NCBI GenBank assembly: GCA_037045535.1
Contig: JBAOHI010000077.1
Location: 62,001 to 126,000 of the forward strand
Direction of reading: 5' to 3'
DNA length: 64,000 bases
From: Competibacter_A sp037045535
GTDB lineage: Bacteria; Pseudomonadota; Gammaproteobacteria; Competibacterales; Competibacteraceae
Under the pieces are notes generated by a model, which saw only the letters and a list, made by a program, of their open reading frames with translations, had not been told where the DNA came from and did not search any database. The position numbers and the translations under genes were made by a program. This document shows positions 26,580-34,560 of this stretch, piece after piece. The stretch's first letter is position 1, and each line of letters starts with the position of its first letter.

Positions 26580-27979
26580 GGTCGAACCTTGTCGAGCTGG
26601 CCGATCATGTACAGTGCCTGCTCCGGCCAGTCGGCGCACTCATCGGCGAGCAGTCGCTCGCAGTCGTCCAGCGTTTGTGCCAGCGGCACGCTGACTCCGG
26701 CCCGGCCGGTAAAATGGCCGGTGGTGAAAAATGGCTGGGTCAGATAGCGTTCCAACCGCCGCGCCCGGTACACCGTGGCTCGATCAGCGGACGACAATTC
26801 CTCCAGCCCCAGCATGGCGATGATGTCTTTCAATTCCTCGTACTCCGCCAGAGTACGGCGCACTGCCTGGGCGATGCGATAATGGCGCTCGCCGACCACG
26901 GCCGGCGTCAACAACTTGGAATCCGAAGCGAGCGGATCCACCGCCGGATAAAGTCCCTGACTGGCCCGCTGCCGCGACAAGGCCAGCACCGCTGACAGAT
27001 GCGCGAAGGTGTGAGCAGCGGCTGGGTCGGTGAAATCGTCGGCGGGGACATACACCGCCTGTACCGAAGTCATCGCGCCATTGGCGGTACTGCAAATCCG
27101 CTCCTCCAGCTCCGCCAGTTCGTTGCCCAAGGTTGGCTGATAGCCCACTCGCGACGGCAACCGGCCCATCAGTCCCGACACTTCCGCCCCAGCCTGGACA
27201 AACCGAAAAATATTGTCGATCAGTAGTAACACGTCGCGGCGGGCGGTATCACGGAAGTACTCGGCAATGGTCAGTGCGGCGTGGCCGACCCGGAACCGTG
27301 CCCCCGGTGGCTCATCCATCTGGCCGAACACCAGCACCGCCTGATCCAGCACCTCGGCTTCCCGCATTTCCCGATACAGTTCCTCGGCTTCGCGACAACG
27401 TTCACCGATGCCGCAAAACAGGCTGACACCTCGATAGCGTCCGACCATGTTATGAATCAGCTCGGTGATGATGACGGTCTTGCCCACCCCCGCGCCACCG
27501 AACAGGCCCGCTTTACCACCGCGTTCCAGTGGGCAGAGCAGGTCGATCACCTTGATGCCGGTCTCGAACGGTTCCCGCCCGATTCGCTGCTGACACAACG
27601 ACGGTGGCGGGCGGTGGATGGGCCACCGCTCGACATCCGCCAGCGACGGTCCACCATCAATGGTCGCGCCGAACACATCGACCATCCGCCCCAGTAACGC
27701 TGGCCCGACGGGGACGGTCAACGGCTCGCCGCTATCCCATACCGGCTCGCCACGTGCCAACCCCTGGGTGGTGGTCAGAGCGATGCCGCGTACCGTATCG
27801 ACAGCAAGGTGTTCGCTGACTTCCAGTACCACCTCTGCCCGTGGTCCGGCCAGCAGGCGTTGCCGCAAGGGTGGCAGGGCACCGGGAAACCGCACGTCCA
27901 CCACGCTACCCCGCACCGCGATGACCCTGCCGGCATGTTCAGCAGCACGGGGTGAGGTGGGGGCGAGGGCGGCGGTCAT
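26570..27979 (-). CDS. atpD: N-type ATP synthase beta subunit (catalytic)
   Basis: First gene of the operon, 469 residues. The P-loop GGAGVGKT (161-168), the catalytic-Glu region GIGERCREAEE and the Walker B strand LLLIDNIFRF are intact, so it should be catalytically active. The usual LAEYFRD segment is present as IAEYFRD. It is slightly diverged from housekeeping beta subunits, as expected for N-ATPases, which are extra, horizontally mobile Na+/H+ ATPases found beside the normal enzyme. The promoter should lie in the 241 bases shared with the divergent peroxidase gene. Confidence 0.95.
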   Translation of the reverse strand: MTAALAPTSPRAAEHAGRVIAVRGSVVDVRFPGALPPLRQRLLAGPRAEVVLEVSEHLAVDTVRGIALTTTQGLARGEPVWDSGEPLTVPVGPALLGRMVDVFGATIDGGPSLADVERWPIHRPPPSLCQQRIGREPFETGIKVIDLLCPLERGGKAGLFGGAGVGKTVIITELIHNMVGRYRGVSLFCGIGERCREAEELYREMREAEVLDQAVLVFGQMDEPPGARFRVGHAALTIAEYFRDTARRDVLLLIDNIFRFVQAGAEVSGLMGRLPSRVGYQPTLGNELAELEERICSTANGAMTSVQAVYVPADDFTDPAAAHTFAHLSAVLALSRQRASQGLYPAVDPLASDSKLLTPAVVGERHYRIAQAVRRTLAEYEELKDIIAMLGLEELSSADRATVYRARRLERYLTQPFFTTGHFTGRAGVSVPLAQTLDDCERLLADECADWPEQALYMIGQLDKVRPCT

Positions 27980-28220
27980 GAACGGAAATTATGGTCGTGG
28001 TTACGTTGCGTCGGACGATGGGGTGAGGCTCAGAGCGACGACCAGGACGACCAGCAAGATCACCGAAATCAATAGATTGTCGAGCAACTGGCGCCAGCTG
28101 GATACCGAACCCCAGCATCATGATACTGGACAGCAGCAGGTGCAATCCGCTGCGCTTGGCTTGAACCGATCGGAACGCAAAGAGTAAACTTAATTTCCCA
28201 TAAAAATAAGGGGAAATTGC

Positions 28221-29279
28221 ATGCTACGCAAGCCGATGATTTCTTTATTCAGGATGATTTCTCTCTTCGGTATGACCGCCTTAGCGAGCGCGGCGTGGGC
28301 GGAAGGTCAATGGCAGGCACTTCCGGATAAAGCGCCGGCGCCCGCCGACAACCCGACCACTGAAGCCAAGGTGACGCTTGGCAAAATGCTGTATTTCGAC
28401 ACCCGTTTTTCCTCGACCGGCACGGTGTCGTGCTTTTCCTGCCACAACATAATGGAAGGCGGTGACGATCACCGGCCTACTTCCATTGGCGTACATGGCC
28501 AAGTCGGTGGCCGTAACGCGCCGACGGTTTGGAACGCGGCATTCAATTCGGCGCAGTTCTGGGACGGTCGCGCCGCCTCGCTGGAGGAACAAGCCAAGGG
28601 ACCGCCAACCAATCCCATCGAAATGGGCATGAAGGATCTGGGTGCTACCATCGGCCGTATCCAGAAGATTCTCGGTTACCAACCTTACTTCGAAGCGGCG
28701 TTCGGCAAGGGCGATGTTGTGACCATGGATAACGCCGCTAAAGCCATCGCCGCCTATGAACGGATCTTGATCACGCCCAACAGTCCCTACGACCGCTACG
28801 TCAAAGGCGACAAGACGGCCATGACCGAGCAACAGGTGCGGGGTATGGAGACCTTCGCCAAGGTCGGCTGTACCGCCTGTCATTCCGGCCCAGCCTTCAA
28901 CGGCTCGGCGAACATGCCGGCGGGACAGGGCTTTTTTATGAAATTCCCCATCTTCCCCGGTAGCCAGTACGACACCCAATACAAGCTGATGGAGGATACA
29001 GGCCGCCACGTCGTCACCCAAAAAGATGCGGACAAGTACCTGTGGCGAGTGCAGACGCTGCGGAATCTGACCTACACCGCGCCGTATTTCCACAACGGCT
29101 CAGTTAAGAGTTTGGACGAGGCGGTACGGGTGATGGGAAAAACGCAATTGAATAAAGATCTGAGCGAGGCCGAGGTCAAGGATATCGTCGCTTTCCTGGG
29201 TGCGCTGGATGGCGAGTTTCCAGAACAGAGCATGCCCCGATTACCGCCGACGCCGGGCGATCTGCTGACCGAGGACTGA
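28221..29279 (+). CDS. Di-haem cytochrome c peroxidase
   Basis: The 352-residue protein has an N-terminal signal peptide (FRMISLFGMTALASAAWAEG) and two CXXCH haem c sites: CFSCH in the first half and CTACH in the second. The layout is that of bacterial cytochrome c peroxidases (CcpA/MauG family), which reduce hydrogen peroxide in the periplasm with electrons from a small cytochrome c. Conserved FDTRFSSTGTVSC, GGRNAPTVWNAAFN and RVQTLRNLTYTAPYFHNGS are present. AGGGGAAA precedes the ATG. It is divergent from the ATPase operon, sharing an upstream region. Confidence 0.95.
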   Translation: MLRKPMISLFRMISLFGMTALASAAWAEGQWQALPDKAPAPADNPTTEAKVTLGKMLYFDTRFSSTGTVSCFSCHNIMEGGDDHRPTSIGVHGQVGGRNAPTVWNAAFNSAQFWDGRAASLEEQAKGPPTNPIEMGMKDLGATIGRIQKILGYQPYFEAAFGKGDVVTMDNAAKAIAAYERILITPNSPYDRYVKGDKTAMTEQQVRGMETFAKVGCTACHSGPAFNGSANMPAGQGFFMKFPIFPGSQYDTQYKLMEDTGRHVVTQKDADKYLWRVQTLRNLTYTAPYFHNGSVKSLDEAVRVMGKTQLNKDLSEAEVKDIVAFLGALDGEFPEQSMPRLPPTPGDLLTED

Positions 29280-29291
29280 GTTCAACTATCC

Positions 29292-29338
29292 CGATCATTT
29301 TGATCGACAAATCTCTCTCCCTCACCGCAGGGAGAGAG
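29292..29338. terminator. Pair of hairpins after the peroxidase gene
   Basis: CGATCA-TTT-TGATCG at 29292-29306 is followed by a 10-base-pair stem CTCTCTCCCT / AGGGAGAGAG with a six-base loop at 29313-29338. There is no strong T tract, so this may be a terminator or a dispersed CTCTCCC-type palindrome like the one at 48834-48923. Confidence 0.55.
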
Positions 29339-29494
29339 CGCTTGAAAAAACCGGCATACTCAAGCGCCGTTACATGCCTATCAGGTTGATGGTCCAGCCT
29401 AGGACCCTACAGCGCCACTCGATCCATACCGCTCTGGCCGCCGCTGACGATCTGACTCACGTTGCAAGCTCCTGAATCGTCCTCCTCTTCGTGA

Positions 29495-30106
29495 TCAAGC
29501 GTCCGACTTCGGTCTGGAGGCCATTACTGAAGCGATCATGGCTGTCAGTCGGCGCTTGATTGTATCGGTCCAGCGGGCGGAGTGTTGCCAAAAGGACTTG
29601 ATTGCGGCGATGGCGTCGGGATACCAGGTACGGCTGCACAGATAGCCCAGCCAGCGGTCGCGAAATCCGCGCAGTTGCGCCAATTGCGTTCCGACCCAGG
29701 CATCCACTCGTGCTACCCACGGATAGGTCATGATCACTTTCGGGCGGGCAGCCCGCCAAGTGATATGGGCGAAATAACCGATACCGGCCTTGGCACAGAA
29801 CATCGCCACGATTGCTCCCGGCAGACCGGCGGCGCGGTAGCTCAACAGGACCGCAATTTTGGACAGCTCCAGCAGAGCCAGCGATAGCAGCGACAGCGAC
29901 AGCCCCACCGCTGGAGGCAACGTAGCTACCCGGCGCTCGTAGCGTTGGACGATTTGTTCCTGCCCCAGCCGGCGAGCCAGCGACCGGATCGGCCCAAATA
30001 GTAACGTGACTAGCACGTAAGCCAAACCGAGGGCATGGCCGATCCAGCGTAGCGCCGGATGCTGAGGATGGTCCTGCAGTTTTTCGTCGTGGGTGGTGAT
30101 GGCCAA
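29495..30106 (-). CDS. Hypothetical membrane protein
   Basis: The 203-residue product starts at a TTG (30106) with GGAG just upstream. It has two or three hydrophobic segments (HALGLAYVLVTLLFGPI, VGLSLSLLSLALLELSKIAVLLSY, LPGAIVAMFCAKAGIGYFAHI) and a basic C-terminal half (WRAARPKV, RRLTAMIASVMASRPKSD). I do not recognise a family. It is not clearly in an operon with its neighbours; the IS4-family element is inserted just upstream, at its 5' side, and may have cut off its original promoter. Confidence 0.65.
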   Translation of the reverse strand: MAITTHDEKLQDHPQHPALRWIGHALGLAYVLVTLLFGPIRSLARRLGQEQIVQRYERRVATLPPAVGLSLSLLSLALLELSKIAVLLSYRAAGLPGAIVAMFCAKAGIGYFAHITWRAARPKVIMTYPWVARVDAWVGTQLAQLRGFRDRWLGYLCSRTWYPDAIAAIKSFWQHSARWTDTIKRRLTAMIASVMASRPKSDA

Positions 30107-30182
30107 TCTCCAAAGGAGTCCAATAACTACATTAATCTCTCCGCATCCAAATGCGGGCTAACTGCTGCCGTGCCCCGAACTT

Positions 30183-31603
30183 CACTGCACTCGATTGCCC
30201 ACAAGTCACCCTGACGAAATAAAAGTTTCTTTGGCGGCGGCGATGCCGATGGCGAATGCCCGAACCTTCTGCATGCCTTCCCAGATGGCCTTGGGTCCGG
30301 GATGAGCATCGCTTTTGCGGCCGAGGAAGCCGCCGAAGCCGGCGATCAGTCGCACCATTTGGCCCAAAGGTGGCGGCGTTGCCGGGGGTTTGGCGCGGTG
30401 GGCGACGATCCAGGCGGCCTGCCATTCCCCGGGGTCGAACACCACGTCGCACGGCAGATTCGGGCAGTCCCGGCCCCAGGTTACCAGGTGCAGGATGCGC
30501 CAGGCGATGATCAGGTAAATGACCAAGGCCCGTTCGAGCCGCTCCAAGGTGCCGAGCTGGAGGGCTTCCACCCGGCAGCCCGATTTCCAAATTCGGAAAA
30601 AAATTTCCGCCAGCCAACGCCGACGATACCAGTCCACCAGTTCCACGACCGTTTCCAGCGTCTCGGCGGTTCGGTTGGTCAACAACCGCCATTCGATCCC
30701 TTTCTGGCCGGCCGGCGGGTGATTCTCGCGGGCCAGAATCGCCGTGACGGTCACGGTCGGCGCGCCTTTCCGGGCGGGCAAAGTCACCGACTCCCGGTAG
30801 ACGGTTTGCCGCACGAGCCGGGCCGGCCGGTCCGGGGCAGCCGGCAGGGCGAATTCGACCTCGCCCAGCGCGTCGCGTCGCGCCAGCCGGTCCCACACCT
30901 TTTCGCCGGCCGTCGTATTGCGGTTGTGCGTGGCCCGCACCAGCCAGTCCGCCGGCGTGCCGCGCCGCGCGGCGGCGTCCATCAGCGCCCGCAAATCGCC
31001 TTCCCGATCCGCCACGTACACCAGCCGGGTATCCGGGGTTCGTTCGGCCAGGTCCGCAACAATCTCGTACCCTTCCACCCAGCGGGTGCTTTCCTTCACT
31101 TGGGGTTGGTCTTTCGGCCCCCGCGCCCACATCCAGGCGTCGATCACCCCCAGCGCCAAGCCCTCGGGGGTGACCACCAGGGTCGGATGCGCGTACAGCC
31201 CGTGCTGGGCCTCGTAACTGAGCCGGCCCAACCCGGCAATCCCCGGCTGGCTGGTGAAATCCAACTCCGTGGTGTCCTGAACGCACAACGCCACCGGCTG
31301 ACCTTGCAGCCGCTCGACGGTGCGCCGGGTATGCACCTCCAGGATTTCGCGCCACTCCACCGCCGGGTTGTCCAACAACCGGTAAGCCGCCTTGGTCTCC
31401 GCCCAGCCCCCGCTCGCCACAGGAATGCTCCCGGTCGGTGCCGCCGACAAATCGTCCACCAGCTTGATCAGCCGCCGCGTCCGCCGCGCGTCTCCCAACT
31501 CCACACCCCCAGTTCCCGCGCTACCCAACTCATCACGACCTCGCCAAAATGCCACTATATTACAATAAGTTGGGAGTTGTGGGTAAACGGGTGAGTTCAC
31601 TGC
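30183..31603 (-). mobile_element. IS4-family insertion sequence
   Basis: An IS of about 1.4 kb around one transposase gene. The two ends are imperfect inverted repeats: the left reads CTGCACTCGATTGCCCACAAGT and the right, on the opposite strand, GTGAACTCACCCGTTTACCCACAACT, sharing ACTC...CCCACAA. They resemble Tn5/IS50-type ends. Exact boundaries and target duplication were not resolved, so coordinates are approximate. Confidence 0.7.
30206..31600 (-). CDS. IS4-family (Tn5-like) transposase
   Basis: Full-length DDE transposase of 464 residues. A Tn5-type DNA-binding N-terminus (ELGDARRTRRLIKLVDDL) precedes the catalytic domain. Catalytic Asp lie in CVQDTTELDF and YVADREGDL, and the Glu is in the IS4 signature Y-x2-R-x3-E-x6-K, read as YRRRWLAEIFFRIWK. 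The start is a GTG at 31600; a second GTG at 31555 (AFWRGRDELG) is equally plausible. The frame is intact, so the element may be active. Confidence 0.93.
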   Translation of the reverse strand: MNSPVYPQLPTYCNIVAFWRGRDELGSAGTGGVELGDARRTRRLIKLVDDLSAAPTGSIPVASGGWAETKAAYRLLDNPAVEWREILEVHTRRTVERLQGQPVALCVQDTTELDFTSQPGIAGLGRLSYEAQHGLYAHPTLVVTPEGLALGVIDAWMWARGPKDQPQVKESTRWVEGYEIVADLAERTPDTRLVYVADREGDLRALMDAAARRGTPADWLVRATHNRNTTAGEKVWDRLARRDALGEVEFALPAAPDRPARLVRQTVYRESVTLPARKGAPTVTVTAILARENHPPAGQKGIEWRLLTNRTAETLETVVELVDWYRRRWLAEIFFRIWKSGCRVEALQLGTLERLERALVIYLIIAWRILHLVTWGRDCPNLPCDVVFDPGEWQAAWIVAHRAKPPATPPPLGQMVRLIAGFGGFLGRKSDAHPGPKAIWEGMQKVRAFAIGIAAAKETFISSG

Positions 31604-31639
31604 CCTCTTTTCAATGCTGTTTTTATTTTATCAAGATAT

Positions 31640-32083
31640 TCAATGTCTGAGTCCCGATCTGCCACAGGTGTTACCAAATAAAGTGGCCTTACCATCTGAA
31701 GTTACCTTACTAATTGCGAAAATGTATTCATCTCCTTCCGCAAATAGAATGATATTTGGTCTTTGATTAACAAAATCGTATTGGAATTGCAGTTTTCTCC
31801 CTGATATGTTTCCTTTCAGGGTTTCTATAACATCAATATCGAATTGATGTTTGCAAACTTCAGGGTTGCATTGAGCGGAAAGAAGTTCTTCTTTATTAGA
31901 GTGAGTCACCTTACCGTGGATGATGACAGGGATCTTGGCAATTGATTCAAAGAAATCGAAAGGCACACACCTTGCCATGATAGTGCCAGGCGTGAACAAG
32001 ACCAACGGAGATAACATCAGTAGCCATCGTACTAAGCACAGTTTGGAAAAGAGGTAGGAAAACGAAGAAAAAATTTTAGTCAT
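31640..32083 (-). CDS. Exported hypothetical protein
   Basis: The 147-residue protein has an N-terminal hydrophobic segment (LVRWLLMLSPLVLFTPGTIMA) ending in a plausible signal peptidase site before RCVPFDF. A compact beta-rich mature domain of about 110 residues follows, with four Cys (two as CNPEVC, then CG). I recognise no family. The gene is AT-rich compared with its neighbours, as is the upstream HELAH gene, and both lie between two insertion sequences, which suggests acquired DNA. GAGG precedes the ATG. Confidence 0.6.
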   Translation of the reverse strand: MTKIFSSFSYLFSKLCLVRWLLMLSPLVLFTPGTIMARCVPFDFFESIAKIPVIIHGKVTHSNKEELLSAQCNPEVCKHQFDIDVIETLKGNISGRKLQFQYDFVNQRPNIILFAEGDEYIFAISKVTSDGKATLFGNTCGRSGLRH

Positions 32084-32098
32084 TGGGAGCCTCTTGAT

Positions 32099-32203
32099 GA
32101 CTCGTCTGAAGTGAGTCCCAAGGTGATTAGAGTGAACTAATCACTGAACCGAGTGGGCGATGCGGGGGGTAACCCCGCTCGCCGAGCGCACACTGGAAGT
32201 GTG
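32099..32203. repeat. Array of four consecutive hairpins
   Basis: Four inverted repeats lie end to end: GACTC/GAGTC (32099-32117); GTGATTAG/CTAATCAC with a six-base loop (32123-32144); GGCGA-T-GCGGGG/CCCCGC-TCGCC around GGTAA (32156-32183); and CACACT/AGTGTG around GGA (32189-32203). They separate two minus-strand genes, so they could be leader structure for the downstream exported protein, terminators of the upstream gene, or a recombination site. Confidence 0.7.
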
Positions 32204-32296
32204 TAGACCGTGTTACTGAAGATTAGGTGCATTTGGGTCCGCGAAAGTCGATCCAGCCATATTTGTATCGCTGCGCTGAGGCCGATGTCACGAACT

Positions 32297-32779
32297 TTAC
32301 CCGGCAAGGCCCGGTTGATAGGGAGTGTGGGGATCGTCAACTCCAGTACGCAGTTCCGAAAGCTTCCCTAACCCACAGTGAGGTAGCGCATCTTCAGCGA
32401 CTGTGCTGGCGCCGCCGGGTGCTCCATTGCAATGCGCTAGTTCATGTATCAAGGTTGCCAGTACTGTCCATCGACCGATCTTGAAAGCCTTGGGCCCAAT
32501 CGCGCACTCGGTGGCGAACCCGCTTGCTCCTGGTGTTACACCGAAGTCGATGAGTGTCGCATGATAATTGACCCAGACACTGCTATCAGCAAGTAACTGG
32601 GTGAGGGAACGGGCACCGGCTGTGATCCCGCGAAAATAGACATCCGCTGAGGGTATATTTTTGGAGATCCATATCGCGCGCTGACGTACCCACCGCATCG
32701 TATCGCGATGTTTGTTCGGAAACGCAATGAACCCAGTGTGTGGGCTAGTATGATCTCCGATATTGATTTGGATGGTCAT
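32297..32779 (-). CDS. Small metallopeptidase-like protein with HELAH motif
   Basis: The 160-residue product has a textbook AGGAGGT ribosome binding site. It contains LIHELAHCNGAPGG, an HExxH zinc site followed by Gly-rich sequence, and further on EDALPHCG, which could supply third ligands (Glu/His). No signal peptide is visible. The N-terminus (TIQINIGDHTSPHTG) is beta-rich. HExxH proteins of this size with a DUF/M35-like flavour are often effectors or toxins, but I do not recognise a specific family. The neighbouring exported protein gene, 213 bases downstream on the same strand, could be its partner; this is speculative. Confidence 0.6.
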   Translation of the reverse strand: MTIQINIGDHTSPHTGFIAFPNKHRDTMRWVRQRAIWISKNIPSADVYFRGITAGARSLTQLLADSSVWVNYHATLIDFGVTPGASGFATECAIGPKAFKIGRWTVLATLIHELAHCNGAPGGASTVAEDALPHCGLGKLSELRTGVDDPHTPYQPGLAG

Positions 32780-33115
32780 GTTACCTCCTCAATTACGATG
32801 AAAGCTTCTTGGATTAAAAAAGCAAACTAAGTGCCAGTTTGATAGAGCCGATGGTTTGATAATTATCAGATTACTGATCGTGGCAAACCCAGAGTATGTA
32901 CTACTAGGTTTCTGATTTTGTTTGAAATGATCATTTGCTATTAGTAAGCCTAATTATTTCAGTTATCCAGAGTCAGGGGAGTCCGGTAGCTCAATTTAGC
33001 TTGGTTCAATCGGTTCAAAATGGTCATATCGTTCAAAATGAACTCTTCTCACGATCCTAACTGGAGGAACCCTATTGCGTTATCCTTCGATCCAGCTGTC
33101 TGTCACCTGGATGCA
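32780..33115. other. AT-rich intergenic region, no gene recognised
   Basis: About 335 bases between the HELAH gene start and the IS630 element. It is noticeably AT-rich with many short TGATCA/TTGATA-like stretches. It presumably carries the promoter of the HELAH gene. No open frame, RNA or terminator could be supported. Confidence 0.5.
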
Positions 33116-33117
33116 TA

Positions 33118-34000
33118 TAGCATAACAAAATAGATTTGATTATTATAAACGGATGACCTATTCACTGGATTTTCGTCGTAAAGTGCTAGAGGTTCGGGAC
33201 CGGGACCGGTTATCGATTGCCCAGGTGGCGGAACGTTTTGCGGTAGGGAAAGCGAGCGTGATGCGCTGGCTGAAGCGGATCGAGCGCAAGCCGTCGGGGT
33301 TTCGGCGGCGCAAGCTGGACGTGGAGGCATTGGCGGCGGACCTGCGGGACTATCCGGATGCCTACCAATACGAACGGGCGGCGCGGTTGGGGGTCACGCA
33401 AAATGCGATTTGTTACGCGCTGAAGAACAAGCTACGGGTTTCCTATAAAAAAAACGCTGGCGCATCCGCGCGCGGACGCCACCGCGCGGTGTGCCTTTCA
33501 AGCCCGTCGGGCGGCGTATGAGGCGGCCGGACGAACACTGGTGTGGATCGACGAGAGCGGGTTTGCCCAGGACATGCCGCGCCGGTACGGCTATGCCCCC
33601 GTCGGGCAGCGCTGCCACGGACGCTGGGACTGGCACGCCAAGGGGCGCACTAAGGTGATCGGTGCCCTTTGGGGTTCCCAGCTCATCGCCGTCGGCCTTT
33701 TTGAATCCAGCGTCAACGCCGAGGTCTTCCTCGCTTGGACCCACCGCGTGCTCCTTCCTCAACTGCCGCCCGCCGCCGTGATCGTCCTCGATAACGCCGC
33801 TTTCCACAAACGCGCCGACATTCAAAACACCCTTCGCCAAGCCGGCCACACCCTGGAATACCTGCCGCCTTATTCCCCCGATCTCAATCCCATCGAGCAT
33901 AAATGGGCGCAGGCCAAAGCCATCCGCAAGCAATCCCTTTGCTCCGTCGACGAACTCTTTCGCTCCAATCAAATATGATCACTTTTATTCGATTCTGCTA
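33118..34000 (+). mobile_element. IS630-family insertion sequence with TA target duplication
   Basis: The element is 883 bases long. Its ends are inverted repeats: TAGCATAACAAAATA at the left and, on the opposite strand, TAGCAGAATCGAATA at the right, with further matches inward (TTTGAT). It is flanked by TA at 33116-33117 and 34001-34002, the target duplication expected of IS630/mariner elements. A single transposase gene, in two frames, fills it. Confidence 0.88.
33153..33978 (+). CDS. IS630-family transposase in two frames
   Basis: The first frame (33153-33521) encodes a helix-turn-helix domain (LDFRRKVLEVRDRDRLSIAQVA, YALKNKLRVSYKK). The second encodes the DDE domain: VWIDESGF (first Asp), VLDNAAFHK (second Asp) and LPPYSPDLNPIEHKW (final Glu), the IS630 signature. 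The change of frame is at a run of eight A (33447-33454), where the continuing product reads YKKTLAHPRAD. Seven A would give one frame. IS630 elements may use frameshifting at such A runs, so this can be programmed; an insertion error is the alternative. Confidence 0.9.
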
Positions 34001-34002
34001 TA

Positions 34003-34560
34003 GCAGCACCAGCAAGGGTTTATTTTTGAATTCAATATCGATTACTGACCCATAGCGCCGGTGGTCAGTTCAGTGGTGATCGAGATTATTTTGGGGATTG
34101 AGAACCGCGCTGCTCCGGTTCCGAAGGGGTTCAGCTGCGAGGCACAGTGGCATCGCTGGTGGATGGAAAAGACAATCCTGCGATGCCACATCCCCTGCTT
34201 CCTGGAAGGCTGGGCATCGGTGTCAAATTGTCAGGTTACGCTTGTGGAAAAGTGCCTTAGCCACCCTAGGCAACTTGGTTATTTTTTGCTCAATTTAAGC
34301 TATTTGTAACAACCTCCCGTTTTTTCTAGCTCTGTCCCGTTGACTGTTATGCCCTCTTGGAGAGTTATCCACAGTTTTTGTGGATAACTCTCCAAACCTT
34401 CCTCGGTGATCTAGTTTGACCCTCGTGAGGTGACGAACGTGGTTTTGGCTGCTAACTTTGGAGGTTATTGAGTGGCTTAGTGTTTAATTGAACATGAAGA
34501 TGATGATATAAAGTTGAGATTTTCTCTGATCGTATCCGTTACCGTCCTCACATTCATCCA
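34003..34560. other. Intergenic region holding a DnaA-box hairpin
   Basis: A 558-base stretch between the IS630 element and the DUF4178 gene. Apart from the 39-base perfect hairpin listed separately, I see no convincing gene. A short frame at 34061-34309 has no family resemblance, no good start signal and unlikely composition, and is not annotated. The promoter for the DUF4178 cluster should lie near its 3' end. Confidence 0.5.
34357..34395. repeat. Perfect 16-bp hairpin containing two inverted DnaA boxes
   Basis: TTGGAGAGTTATCCAC and GTGGATAACTCTCCAA pair perfectly around the loop AGTTTTT. Each arm includes the consensus DnaA box: TTATCCACA at 34365-34373 and its complement TGTGGATAA at 34379-34387. 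No dnaA, dnaN or partition gene is near, so it is not the chromosomal origin. It could be a DnaA-titrating or regulatory site, or an end of an old mobile element. Confidence 0.85.

Noticed and set aside
30302..31594. 430-codon plus-strand frame opposite the IS4 transposase
   Set aside because: It is antisense to a transposase with full DDE/YREK motifs and has Pro/Arg/Gly-rich shadow composition.
32099..32203. Integron attC site
   Set aside because: Four small separate hairpins do not show the R''/L''...L'/R' pattern and no integrase is present.
34061..34309. 82-codon plus-strand gene
   Set aside because: No ribosome binding site, no family resemblance and Cys/Trp-rich unlikely composition.
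34357..34395. Chromosomal replication origin
   Set aside because: Only two DnaA boxes, no AT-rich unwinding element recognised, and no dnaA, dnaN, gyrB, gidA or parAB nearby.
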